33,226 bases of DNA, from contig NZ_JACARO010000048.1 in the NCBI RefSeq assembly GCF_013386585.1, positions 1-33,226 of the forward strand. The letters run 5' to 3'. The notes under the pieces are model-generated. The model saw only the letters and a list, made by a program, of their open reading frames with translations. It had not been told where the DNA came from and made no database searches. Positions within the stretch are counted from its first letter, which is position 1. Each line of letters begins with the position of its first letter. Position numbers and translations under genes: made by a program. Positions 1 through 8,196 of the stretch are shown piece after piece. The stretch is from Pseudomonas sp. P7548 (GTDB lineage Bacteria > Pseudomonadota > Gammaproteobacteria > Pseudomonadales > Pseudomonadaceae).

Positions 1-1453
1 TCGAGCGGTTCTCATGATCGATCCACACCACCGAATCACCCGCAACCACCAGGCGATGCGCCAGGGCATGGCTCCAACCAAACCCCAACCCGCAATCCAC
101 TTCCACGGCGCTGGTGCGATAAAGCCGGGTCCACTCGAACGGCAATATCCCATCGAGCGTGCCATCGGTGAGGGTGAGCAATTCCTCGCCGGTGACCATC
201 GACACCGGGCAGCCGTTCTTGCACGTAGTCGCCGAGCAGGTCGCCGCATCGCCGTTCTGGTTTTTCCCGGACACCGGCACGTCATCGACCTGTTCCTGCC
301 TGACCAGCACCGTACGCTGTGCAGCCTTTTCCCGAACTACCGGCACCGGGTTTGAAACCAGGTGATTCCCAGCCTTCAACGGCACAGCCGGGATCATCTT
401 GATCGGCGTTGCAGGCCCCCCAAGCAATAAGGGTCTAACCACCTCGACATGTGCGTCCAAACGGGGCCCTACAAGCTGCTCCGCCAACATCTCCAGCCAT
501 TTACGCACTCGGCCGGACTTGATATGCCCCAGCACCTGAACCCCGAGGCGCACCGTTACACCCATGCCTGCCGTTGCCCGAATCAGCAACAGGCTGATCA
601 GGATCTCGCCGGTGATTTCGCCCATCACCTCGTTCATTTCCTGCGGTGGCAACATCCGAATCCAGCTGGATATCGCCGACACATAAATGAACAACAGCGG
701 CTCGTCATTGAGCACCAGCAAACCCTTGGCAATGGATTCGCTGCCCAGCTTCAGCAGTTCATCTAGTTCGGCTTGCGACAGGTAGTGCAGCAGCTTTTCA
801 CTGTTGGGCTTTATATCGGCCAGCAAGTCGAACAGCTGGGTGAGGTTGTCCCAAAGGCTGTACAACGCCTTGCCCATGCCACTCAGAAACGCTGTCTCCA
901 GCATCCGGCGTCGGTCAAGCGGGGTGGCGTCGGTATAGTCTTTCCACTGGGTTTCGAAGGTGCTTTTCCAGGCTTCACGCAAACGCGTTTCCAACCCTTC
1001 GATCACAGTCTGGTAAGACGCATACAGCGCCTTGACGTGGTCCTTGGAAACGTTGGGATAAAAGGTGACCTGGTAACGTTGATCGCGGGTGCAATCCTTG
1101 ACTTCAAGAATGCCGCTGGGGCCGATGGTGCGATGAAGGGGAGGGCCGATTGGGCTGCCATCCGGGGCGATGGCTTGGAGCATCACGGGTGTGTTGCCGA
1201 TTGGCACGAACTGGGTGCTTTCAAACAGGTGCACCAGCGTCAGCGAACCCTGTGCGTCGCACATGCCGACGGTGGGACTTGGTGCTTTAGAGGAGATCGG
1301 CGCGACCAGCGCTACTTCATCGCCGACCTTGAAGACCTGTTCGACTTCCAGCGCTGAAAAGCTCCAAAAGCTTTCCGCCCAGTCATCAAACGTGTTCAGG
1401 CATTCCCGGAAATCGCGAAAGACGGCTTCGACATCGACCGTCTTCACGTCCAT
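1..1453 (-). CDS. RHS-family protein, N-terminal part (truncated by window edge)
   Basis: The minus strand is open from at least 1534 to base 1. From ATG 1453 it encodes about 484 residues beginning MDVKTVDVEAVFRDFRECL and continuing past the window. The last ~85 residues (about 260-1) contain the start of a DUF6531/RHS-type core: CPVSMVTGEELLTLTDG, then PFEWTRLYRTSAVEVDCGLG and GWSHALAHRL. The preceding ~400 residues are a mixed helical region with one hydrophobic stretch (EILISLLLIRATAGMGV). RHS proteins are large polymorphic toxins, often type VI secretion effectors, with the toxin at the C-terminus; that end and any immunity gene lie outside the window. The start is uncertain. The best ribosome site (AAGGA, 1525-1529) precedes ATG 1518, but that ATG is out of frame and stops after ten codons. 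In-frame starts are GTG 1534, TTG 1489 and ATG 1453. Confidence 0.8.
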   Translation of the reverse strand, partial: MDVKTVDVEAVFRDFRECLNTFDDWAESFWSFSALEVEQVFKVGDEVALVAPISSKAPSPTVGMCDAQGSLTLVHLFESTQFVPIGNTPVMLQAIAPDGSPIGPPLHRTIGPSGILEVKDCTRDQRYQVTFYPNVSKDHVKALYASYQTVIEGLETRLREAWKSTFETQWKDYTDATPLDRRRMLETAFLSGMGKALYSLWDNLTQLFDLLADIKPNSEKLLHYLSQAELDELLKLGSESIAKGLLVLNDEPLLFIYVSAISSWIRMLPPQEMNEVMGEITGEILISLLLIRATAGMGVTVRLGVQVLGHIKSGRVRKWLEMLAEQLVGPRLDAHVEVVRPLLLGGPATPIKMIPAVPLKAGNHLVSNPVPVVREKAAQRTVLVRQEQVDDVPVSGKNQNGDAATCSATTCKNGCPVSMVTGEELLTLTDGTLDGILPFEWTRLYRTSAVEVDCGLGFGWSHALAHRLVVAGDSVVWIDHENRS

Positions 1454-1525
1454 TGGGGTCAGGGCGAGCCTGCCAATGGCCGGGTTCAAGAAACAGCTCC
1501 AACAACAAGAAAATCCATCTGCAAT

Positions 1526-1552
1526 CCTTCGCACTGTGTGATCAGGCGAAGG
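1526..1552 (-). promoter_or_regulatory. Hairpin overlapping the RHS ribosome-binding site
   Basis: A perfect 7-bp inverted repeat (CCTTCGC, 13-nt loop, GCGAAGG) lies just before the RHS gene. In the minus-strand RNA the 3' arm contains most of the AAGGA ribosome-binding site for ATG 1518. If it folds it could mask that site. It is short and could be chance. Confidence 0.35.
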
Positions 1553-1587
1553 ACTTTGCAGTGGTTTTCAGGCGTTTTCTGTAGAGC

Positions 1588-4500
1588 TTATCCGGCGGTC
1601 ACGTGCGAGGTTTCAACAGCATTCGTACGCTTTCGGCCCAGCACCAAACTGCACAGCGCCGGCAGGAACAACAGCGTCAACACCGTGCCCACCAGCACTC
1701 CGCCGATCAGCACATACGCCAGCGACGACCAGAACACCGACAGCGTCAGCGGAATGAACGCCAGCGCCGCCGCCAGCGCGGTCAATATCACCGGCCTTGC
1801 ACGGCGCACCGTGGCTTCGATGATCGCCTCGCGAATGGCCATGCCGTGTTCCTCGTTCTGCCGGATCTGGTCGGTGAAGATCAGCGTGTTGCGCATCAAA
1901 ATACCGCCAATGCCGATCAACCCCAGGATGGCGTTGAAGCCGAACGGCTGGTTGAACAGCAACAAGGTCGGCACCGCACCGATCAGCCCCAGCGGGGCGG
2001 TGGCGAAGACCATGAACATCACGCCGAACGAGCGCACCTGGAACATGATCACCGTCAGGGTCAGCAGGATCATAATCGGGAACAGCGCCGCCAGGGCGAC
2101 GTTGGCCTTGGCGCTTTCTTCCACGGGGCCGCCGATGTCGATCTGGTAACCGGCCGGCAGTTTGGCGATCAGCGGTTGCAGGTCTTTGTAGGTGGCCATT
2201 TCAACGTCGGGCGGTTGCACGCCGTCGATGATGTCGGCGCGTACTTCCACCGTGGTCGCTCGGTTGCGACGCTTGAGGATCGGCTCCTCCATCACCGCCT
2301 GGAAGTGCCCGACCTGGGCCAGCGGTACCGAGGTGCCGGCGCTGTTGGTGAGGGTCATGTTGTTGAGGTTGCCCAGGTTCTCCCGCTGGCTGCCCTGAGC
2401 ACGGGCCACCACCGAGACGGTGCGGTTACCCTCGCGCACTTCGGTGATCGGGTTGCCACTGAGCAGCGCATTGAGCTGCGACTTGACCTCATTGGGCGTG
2501 AAACCCAACAGGCGCAGGCGGTCCTGATCCAGCACCAGGCGATAACCGCTGGTGCGCTCGCCCCAATCGAGGAAGACGTCCTTGGTCAGCTTGTTGGCCG
2601 CAACGACTTTGCGCACCTCTTCAGACAGGCCGCGCAGCACATCCACGTTCGGCCCGGAGACGCGGAACACCACCGGGAACGGCACTGGCGGGCCGAACAA
2701 CAGCTGCGTTACGCGCACCCGTGCCGACGGAAATTCACCCGCCGCGATGCGTTCACGCATGCGCACTTTCAAGGCGTCGCGGGCATGGGAGTCCGGGGTC
2801 TGCACAATCAGCTTGGCAAAGGCCGGGTCGGGCAGCTCGGGGTTCAGCGACAGGAAAAAGCGTGGCGCGCCGCCGCCCACATAAGTGTCCACCAAGCTGG
2901 TTTGCGGTTCTTCCAGCAGGGCTTTTTCCAGTTGCGCCGCCACCGCCTCGGTGCTTTTGAACGCACTGCCAGGCGGCATGTACACCTCCAGGATCAGCTC
3001 GGAGCGGTCGGAGTTGGGGAAAAACTGCTTCTTCACCACGCCCATGCCCAGCCCGCACAGCACAAACGCGGCCACCACCAATCCAGTGACCAGCCAACGG
3101 CCGCGCACGCAGGCCTCCACCAGGCGTCGCAGCTTCTGGTAGTAGCGACCGGCATAGATCGCGTCGTGGCCACCGGGCACGGGTTTGATCTGCGGCAGCA
3201 ATTTCACACCGAGGTAGGGCGTGAACACCACCGCCACCAACCAGGACGAAATCAGCGCAAAGCCGACGATCCAGAAGATATTGCCGGCATATTCCCCGGC
3301 GCCCGAGCGGGCAAAGCCCACGGGCAGGAAACCGATGATCGTGACCAGCGTGCCGGTGAGCATCGGCGCCGCGGTGGAACTCCAGGCAAAGGTCGCGGCA
3401 TGAATCCGGTCGAAGCCTTCTTCGAGTTTCACCACCATCATTTCGATGGCGATGATCGCGTCGTCCACCAGCAAACCCAGGGAAATGATCAGCGCGCCCA
3501 GGGTAATACGGTCGAACTCGCGCCCGGTGAGCAGCATGATCACGAACACCACCGACAAGGTCAGCGGCACCGCTGCGGCCACCACCAAGCCCACACGAAA
3601 CCCCAAGGCCAGCAGGCTGATAACCATTACCACGGCCAGGGCGACGAAGAACTTGAGCATGAATTCATTCACCGCCAGGCTGATGTTCTTCGCCTGGTCG
3701 GACACCTTGGCGAAGTTCACGCCCAGGGGCAGGTCGGCCTGGATTTTGGCTTCCTGGGCCTTGAGGCTCTTGTCCAGTTCGAGGCCGTTCCAGTGCTTCT
3801 CCATGATCACCCCGAGCATCAACGCCGGGTCGCCCTGATGGCGAATCCGATAGCTGGGTGGGTCCTCATAACCTCGGCTCACGCTGGCCACATCGGCGAT
3901 GCGTAGCAGCCGGCCGTTGACTTCCAGCGGCACGTTTTCAATCAGCGCCAGGCTGTCGAAGGCGCCGTCGATGCGGATGTAGGCGCGGGCGCCGGCGGTT
4001 TCCACGAAGCCTGAAGGGGCCACGGCATTCTGGGCGGCGAGGGCGGCGAAGATCTGGTCGGGCTTGATGCCCAGGGTTGCCAAACGCTCATAAGAGAACT
4101 CGACAAAAATGCGCTGCGCCTGCTCGCCGAGGATATTGACCTTCTTCACCCCCGGCAGGTTGAGGAACCCCTGGCGCAGGTCCTCGGCCATCTGCACCTG
4201 TTGCCGATGGGGCAGGTGCTCGGCTTCCAGGGCGTACAGGGCAAAGTACACGTCGGAATATTCATCGTTGAAGAACGGCCCGATCACGCCCTTGGGCAGT
4301 TTCGAGGCTTCATCGCTGAGCTTCTTGCGGGTCTGATAGAACAGGTCCTGGATTTCGCTGGGCCGCGTGGACTCCTTGTAGGTCATGCGCATCGAGACAA
4401 AGCCCGGTTGGGCGATGGTCTCGACGCGGTCGTAGTAGTCCAGTTCCTGCAGGCGTTTTTCCAGGCGATCGGCCACTTGCTCCTGCATCTCCTGGGCGGT

Positions 4501-4671
4501 TGCCCCGGGCCAGGAGGCGGTGATGGTCATCACCTTGACGGTAAACGAGGGGTCTTCGGCGCGCCCCAGTTTGCCGAACGAGAAGATCCCGGCCGCGAGG
4601 ATCGCGATGATCAGGAACAGCGTGACGGCGCGGTGCTTGACCGCCAGTTCCGAGAGGTTGATGCCGCGCAT
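1588..4671 (-). CDS. RND multidrug efflux permease (HAE1-type)
   Basis: This is an inner-membrane proton/drug antiporter of 1027 residues, the normal length for AcrB/MexB-type pumps. The N-terminal helix (TLFLIIAILAAGIFSFGKL) is followed by the first porter domain, and helix 4 carries the proton-relay pair D403-D404 in GLLVDDAIIAIE. A second porter half follows from about residue 530 and further helices run to residue ~1015. In helix 10 the position of AcrB Lys940 appears to be Arg (GILMRNTLIFTDQI), as I recall for some other RND subfamilies. The gene follows its adaptor by 2 bp, so the two are co-transcribed. No outer-membrane channel or regulator gene is visible; the complex would borrow a TolC/OprM-type channel. 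The drug specificity cannot be read from the sequence. Confidence 0.95.
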   Translation of the reverse strand: MRGINLSELAVKHRAVTLFLIIAILAAGIFSFGKLGRAEDPSFTVKVMTITASWPGATAQEMQEQVADRLEKRLQELDYYDRVETIAQPGFVSMRMTYKESTRPSEIQDLFYQTRKKLSDEASKLPKGVIGPFFNDEYSDVYFALYALEAEHLPHRQQVQMAEDLRQGFLNLPGVKKVNILGEQAQRIFVEFSYERLATLGIKPDQIFAALAAQNAVAPSGFVETAGARAYIRIDGAFDSLALIENVPLEVNGRLLRIADVASVSRGYEDPPSYRIRHQGDPALMLGVIMEKHWNGLELDKSLKAQEAKIQADLPLGVNFAKVSDQAKNISLAVNEFMLKFFVALAVVMVISLLALGFRVGLVVAAAVPLTLSVVFVIMLLTGREFDRITLGALIISLGLLVDDAIIAIEMMVVKLEEGFDRIHAATFAWSSTAAPMLTGTLVTIIGFLPVGFARSGAGEYAGNIFWIVGFALISSWLVAVVFTPYLGVKLLPQIKPVPGGHDAIYAGRYYQKLRRLVEACVRGRWLVTGLVVAAFVLCGLGMGVVKKQFFPNSDRSELILEVYMPPGSAFKSTEAVAAQLEKALLEEPQTSLVDTYVGGGAPRFFLSLNPELPDPAFAKLIVQTPDSHARDALKVRMRERIAAGEFPSARVRVTQLLFGPPVPFPVVFRVSGPNVDVLRGLSEEVRKVVAANKLTKDVFLDWGERTSGYRLVLDQDRLRLLGFTPNEVKSQLNALLSGNPITEVREGNRTVSVVARAQGSQRENLGNLNNMTLTNSAGTSVPLAQVGHFQAVMEEPILKRRNRATTVEVRADIIDGVQPPDVEMATYKDLQPLIAKLPAGYQIDIGGPVEESAKANVALAALFPIMILLTLTVIMFQVRSFGVMFMVFATAPLGLIGAVPTLLLFNQPFGFNAILGLIGIGGILMRNTLIFTDQIRQNEEHGMAIREAIIEATVRRARPVILTALAAALAFIPLTLSVFWSSLAYVLIGGVLVGTVLTLLFLPALCSLVLGRKRTNAVETSHVTAG

Positions 4672-4673
4672 GC

Positions 4674-5780
4674 TCAGTGGTCCTGTTTACGGTTGAGGGC
4701 CAATTGCTGGGCCGGCAGCAGGCGCACGCTGTCGCCGTTGTGCAGCAGGTGCGCGCCGAGGGCGACGATGGTCTGGCCGGGGGCCACGCCGCTGTCGAGC
4801 AGGGCGTCCTCCTGGCCGAGACTGGCGACTTTCACCGGGGCAAACGTGACCTTGTCGTCCACGCCGATCAGCCACACGCCGGTGCCTTGTCCCGCATCCT
4901 GCAATGCGCCGATGGGCACGCGGGTTTGCTGGGCCTGGCCGTTGCCTTGCAGGCGTACGGTGATGGTGGAACCGAGGGCGAAGCGGTCGACGGCGCCGTG
5001 CAGTACGTAACGGGCGCGGTAGGTGCGGGTGGTGGGGTCGGCACTCGCAGACAGCTCGCGCAAGGTGGCGGTCACGGCCTGGTCCGGGGCGCCGAAGGGG
5101 AAGGCCAGGGCTTTCTGCGAGGCCTGGTCGCGGCTGTTTTCCGGCAGGTTGACGATGGCTTCACGGGCCCCGTCATGGGCCAGGCGTGCGACGATTTGCC
5201 CCTCGGCGACCACTTGGCCACGGTCGACCCGCACGTCGGTGATGATGCCGTCGCCGTCGGCCTTGAGGACGGAATAGGTGCGGCGGTTTTCGATTTGGCT
5301 GGCGTCGGATTGCGCGGCGGCCAGTTCGGCTTCGGCCACCCGCAGGTTGGTTGCCGACTGGTCGAAGATCTGCCGCGACACGGCACCGGTGCTGGCCAGG
5401 CGCTGGTAGCGGTTTTCATCGTCGCGGCGTTGGCGCAACTGCGCCTGGGCGGCGCTGACGCGGTTCTTGGCCGAACGCAGGGCCAGTTCGAAGTCGCCGA
5501 TGTCGAGCACCAGCAAGGTGTCGCCACGGGACACGTGCTGGCCCGGGTCTACCTTGCGTTCGATGACCTTGCCGCTGACCCGGAAGCCCAAATCGCTTTC
5601 CGTGCGCGCCGCCACCACGCCGGTGTAGGCGCTTTGCTGGGTGCCGGCGGCTTCGACTTTGGCCGCCAATACCGGGCGGGGCAGGGGCACTTCGGCGGCG
5701 GTGTCGGCCTTGCTGTTGCAGCCGCTGAGGGTGATCAACAGGGCCAGGGGCGTGAGAAGACGCAGGGGGAGAAGGTTCAT
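4674..5780 (-). CDS. RND efflux periplasmic adaptor lipoprotein (MFP)
   Basis: This 368-residue membrane-fusion protein joins the RND permease to an outer-membrane channel. It starts with a lipoprotein signal peptide (LALLITLSGC, lipidated Cys21). The split biotinyl-lipoyl half-motifs are visible at VSGKVIERKVDPGQHVSRGD and at DGIITDVRVDRGQVVAEGQ, and they flank an alpha-helical hairpin (about residues 100-150, AQAQLRQRRDDENRYQRLA). A beta-barrel/membrane-proximal part follows. The ATG at 5780 has a GGAG ribosome site 6 nt upstream. It is the first gene of the two-gene pump operon and diverges from the MFS gene at 5882. Confidence 0.94.
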   Translation of the reverse strand: MNLLPLRLLTPLALLITLSGCNSKADTAAEVPLPRPVLAAKVEAAGTQQSAYTGVVAARTESDLGFRVSGKVIERKVDPGQHVSRGDTLLVLDIGDFELALRSAKNRVSAAQAQLRQRRDDENRYQRLASTGAVSRQIFDQSATNLRVAEAELAAAQSDASQIENRRTYSVLKADGDGIITDVRVDRGQVVAEGQIVARLAHDGAREAIVNLPENSRDQASQKALAFPFGAPDQAVTATLRELSASADPTTRTYRARYVLHGAVDRFALGSTITVRLQGNGQAQQTRVPIGALQDAGQGTGVWLIGVDDKVTFAPVKVASLGQEDALLDSGVAPGQTIVALGAHLLHNGDSVRLLPAQQLALNRKQDH

Positions 5781-5807
5781 GACGGGCTCCGGGGGTAACC
5801 ATTGGGC

Positions 5808-5846
5808 AAAAAATTATGGACATAATTTTTTACGCATATTATGGTC
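5808..5846. promoter_or_regulatory. AT-rich palindrome between divergent efflux genes
   Basis: The ~100-bp gap between the RND operon and the MFS gene contains a perfect 10-bp inverted repeat, AAAAAATTAT (5808-5817) and ATAATTTTTT (5822-5831), with a 4-bp spacer. Part of it recurs as a direct repeat, ATTATGGwC, at 5813-5821 and 5838-5846, 25 bp apart. Position and symmetry fit an operator for a repressor acting on one or both transporters. No regulator gene lies next to it in this window, so the cognate protein is unknown. Confidence 0.5.
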
Positions 5847-5881
5847 GAAATATAAATTAATCCAGCCCCCGGATATTCCCC

Positions 5882-7087
5882 ATGGCAAACGCCCCGGCAC
5901 CGTCACGCCGCTTGTTGTTTCTACTGGTTGCCCTTACCGCCTTGGGTGAGGTTTCCACCCAATTGATCATTCCCGGCCTTGGCGCCATCGAGCACGCACT
6001 GGCGGCGCCAGCGGGTTCGGCGCTGTTGGCGTTGTCGGCCTTCGTCGCGGCATTCGGCCTTGGCCAATTACTGTTCGGGCCGCTGTCGGACCGTATCGGC
6101 CGCCGCCCGGTATTGATCGGTGGCCTGGTGCTGTATGTGTTGGCGACGCTGTCGATGCTGTTGGTCAACGATATTGGTCAGTTCATCGCCGCCCGTGTGC
6201 TGCAGGGCTTGGGCGCCTGCGCCGCATTGGTACTGGCGCGCACCGTGGTGCGGGATGTGTGGAAAGCCGAGGCGGGGCCTGCACTGGCCCTGACCATGAT
6301 CGGCATGCTCTATGCCATTGTGGTCGCGCCGATGGTCGGTGGCCTGTTGATCAAGCTATTCGGTTGGCACGCGCCGATCATCCTCGCACTGGTGATTGGC
6401 AGCGTGGTGTTACTGCTGGCCCTGCTGTTCTTTCGCGAGAGCAACCACTTCCTCGATCCCAAAGCCGGCCACTGGCGCACGCTGGGCGGGCAATACCTGG
6501 ACCTGCTCAAGGGCCGCCAATACCGCGCATTCGCCGTCGCCCTGGCGTGCACCTATGGCGCCATGTTTGCGGTGATTGCCGGTTCTTCAGCCGTGTTCAT
6601 CAATCTGCTGGGCTTCAGCAGTCTGGAGTACGGCATCAATTTCGGCCTGATCGTGTCGATGCTCATCGTTGGTTCCACCTACACCCGACGCAACATCATG
6701 CGCCTGGGCCCGCAGCGGATTGTGGCGATCGGTGTGACGATGGTGGCTGTCGGCGGCGTGTCCGCCGTGGCCATTTATAAGCTGTTCGGCTTGTCGGTAC
6801 TGGGCCTGGATGTGCCGATCGCGCTGGTCACCCTTGGCGGTGGCCTGGTGTTACCGGGCTCGGTCACCGGTGCCGTCATGCCCAACGCGCACCGCGCGGG
6901 TCTGGCTGCCGGCTTGATGGGGTTTGCACAGATGTTCGGCGCTACCTGCAGCGGCGTATTGCTAAGCCAACTGCGCGATGGCAGTGCCGCGCCGATGATC
7001 ATCATCCAGGCCTGTATTGCGGTGACGGCCTTTATCGCGTTTCACTTGCTGCGTCAGCGCCAAGCCAAGGGATTGTCCTATACATAG
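5882..7087 (+). CDS. MFS drug-resistance transporter, Bcr/CflA type (DHA1)
   Basis: This 401-residue protein has about 12 membrane helices and is probably an exporter of small toxic molecules. Major facilitator motif A is clear between helices 2 and 3 (GPLSDRIGRRPVLIGG). The helix 4 region (RVLQGLGACAALVLARTVVRDVW) and the motif-C-like segment (MIGMLYAIVVAPMVGGLL) fit the Bcr/CflA subgroup. It diverges from the RND pump operon across a shared 100-bp gap with a palindrome, so the two efflux systems may share a regulator. The start at 5882 follows directly on the conserved pattern for this family, although its ribosome site is weak. The substrate is not predictable. Confidence 0.9.
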   Translation: MANAPAPSRRLLFLLVALTALGEVSTQLIIPGLGAIEHALAAPAGSALLALSAFVAAFGLGQLLFGPLSDRIGRRPVLIGGLVLYVLATLSMLLVNDIGQFIAARVLQGLGACAALVLARTVVRDVWKAEAGPALALTMIGMLYAIVVAPMVGGLLIKLFGWHAPIILALVIGSVVLLLALLFFRESNHFLDPKAGHWRTLGGQYLDLLKGRQYRAFAVALACTYGAMFAVIAGSSAVFINLLGFSSLEYGINFGLIVSMLIVGSTYTRRNIMRLGPQRIVAIGVTMVAVGGVSAVAIYKLFGLSVLGLDVPIALVTLGGGLVLPGSVTGAVMPNAHRAGLAAGLMGFAQMFGATCSGVLLSQLRDGSAAPMIIIQACIAVTAFIAFHLLRQRQAKGLSYT

Positions 7088-7138
7088 AACGATCAAGGCC
7101 GCTTTTGCCGGCTAGTGCTCACCGGCCAACCGACTTAA

Positions 7139-7163
7139 GGTGTACTCACTTTGGAGGTACACC
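7139..7163 (+). promoter_or_regulatory. Hairpin around the pirin ribosome-binding site
   Basis: GGTGTAC (7139-7145) and GTACACC (7157-7163) form a perfect 7-bp stem that ends directly against the ATG of the pirin gene. The ribosome site GGAGG (7153-7157) sits in the loop and the first base of the 3' arm. Folding could limit translation initiation, or the same DNA palindrome could be an operator. The sequence alone does not decide which. Confidence 0.45.
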
Positions 7164-8030
7164 ATGAAAAAATTGATCGGCATCTATACCAGCCCTCGCG
7201 CCCATTGGGTCGGTGACGGCTTCCCGGTGCGCACGCTGTTTTCCTACGACTCGATGGGCAAGCACATCAGCCCATTCCTGCTCCTGGATCACGCCGGCCC
7301 GGCCGATTTCACACCCACCGAACAGCGTCGCGGGGTCGGCCAACACCCGCATCGCGGTTTTGAGACCGTGACCATCGTGTATGACGGCGAGGTCGAACAC
7401 CGCGATTCCACCGGCGCAGGCGGCAAAATCGGCCCTGGCGACGTGCAATGGATGACGGCGGCCAAGGGCATCCTCCACGAAGAGTTCCATTCCGAGGACT
7501 TCGCCCGTCGCGGCGGCGCACTGGAGATGGTGCAACTGTGGGTCAACCTGCCCGCCAAGGACAAAATTGCCGACGCCGGTTACCAGACGATTGTCGACGG
7601 CGACATCCCTGTGTTGCCCCTGGCCGACGGCGCCGGGCACCTGCGCCTGATTGCCGGTGAATTTGCCGGTGCCCAGGGCCCGGCGCGCACCTTTACACCT
7701 ATCGACGTGTGGGACTTGCGCCTCAACGCCGGCAAACCGGTCACTCTGGACCTGCACGCCGGCCGCAACACCGCGCTGGTGATCCTGCGCGGCACGGTGC
7801 TGGTCAACGGTGAAGAAGTCGCACGCCAAGGCCAATTGGCGCTGTTCGAGCGTGATGGCCGCCAGCTCACCCTGGAAGCCAACGATGACGCCAAGGTGCT
7901 GCTGCTCAGCGGCGAGCCGATCGACGAGCCCATTGTCGGCCACGGCCCGTTCGTGATGAACACCGAGCAGGAGATCCACCAGGCGTTCGAGGACTTCCAC
8001 TCGGGCAAATTCGGCCAGATGCACGCCTGA
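7164..8030 (+). CDS. Pirin family bicupin protein
   Basis: This is a 288-residue cytoplasmic pirin. The N-terminal cupin carries the metal-binding set H61 and H63 (HPHRGFETVTIVYDGEVEHRD) and H105 and E107 (GILHEEFHS), matching the human pirin ligands His56, His58, His101 and Glu103. The C-terminal domain is a second cupin without these ligands. Some bacterial pirins have quercetin 2,3-dioxygenase activity and others modulate central enzymes; the sequence does not distinguish the two. I chose ATG 7164 because GGAGG lies 6 nt upstream and MKKLIGIYTSPRAHWVGDGF is the usual start. An in-frame extension to 7140 has no such support. It appears to be a single-gene unit. Confidence 0.92.
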   Translation: MKKLIGIYTSPRAHWVGDGFPVRTLFSYDSMGKHISPFLLLDHAGPADFTPTEQRRGVGQHPHRGFETVTIVYDGEVEHRDSTGAGGKIGPGDVQWMTAAKGILHEEFHSEDFARRGGALEMVQLWVNLPAKDKIADAGYQTIVDGDIPVLPLADGAGHLRLIAGEFAGAQGPARTFTPIDVWDLRLNAGKPVTLDLHAGRNTALVILRGTVLVNGEEVARQGQLALFERDGRQLTLEANDDAKVLLLSGEPIDEPIVGHGPFVMNTEQEIHQAFEDFHSGKFGQMHA

Positions 8031-8048
8031 CTGCTCACCGCAAAACCC

Positions 8049-8135
8049 TGTAGGAGCCGGCTTGCCGGCGATAGCATCAGCGCGGTGTAACTCATATACC
8101 GAGGCGTCTGCATCGCAGGCAAGCCAGCTCCCACA
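8049..8135. repeat. REP/REPIN palindrome
   Basis: This is a pair of inverted Pseudomonas REP units. The left unit begins TGTAGGAGCCGGCTTGCCGG and the right unit ends GGCAAGCCAGCTCCCACA, separated by about 35 bp. It lies between the pirin stop and the channel gene and is probably non-coding. A reading frame through it extends the next gene falsely upstream. Confidence 0.85.
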
Positions 8136-8196
8136 TTTTGTTTCCAGCGTTTTCATTTCATGCGATCTTCTCGGCATGTCCCCTGGAGCCGCCTGG

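Noticed and set aside
1603..3906. Long plus-strand open frame opposite the RND permease (767 codons)
   Set aside because: It is the antisense shadow of a clear RND gene in high-GC DNA. Its composition (rich in His, Gln and Arg) is typical of such shadows.
8062..8196. N-terminal extension of the mechanosensitive channel
   Set aside because: It is translated through a REP element, lacks membrane character, and has no ribosome site as good as that before ATG 8197.
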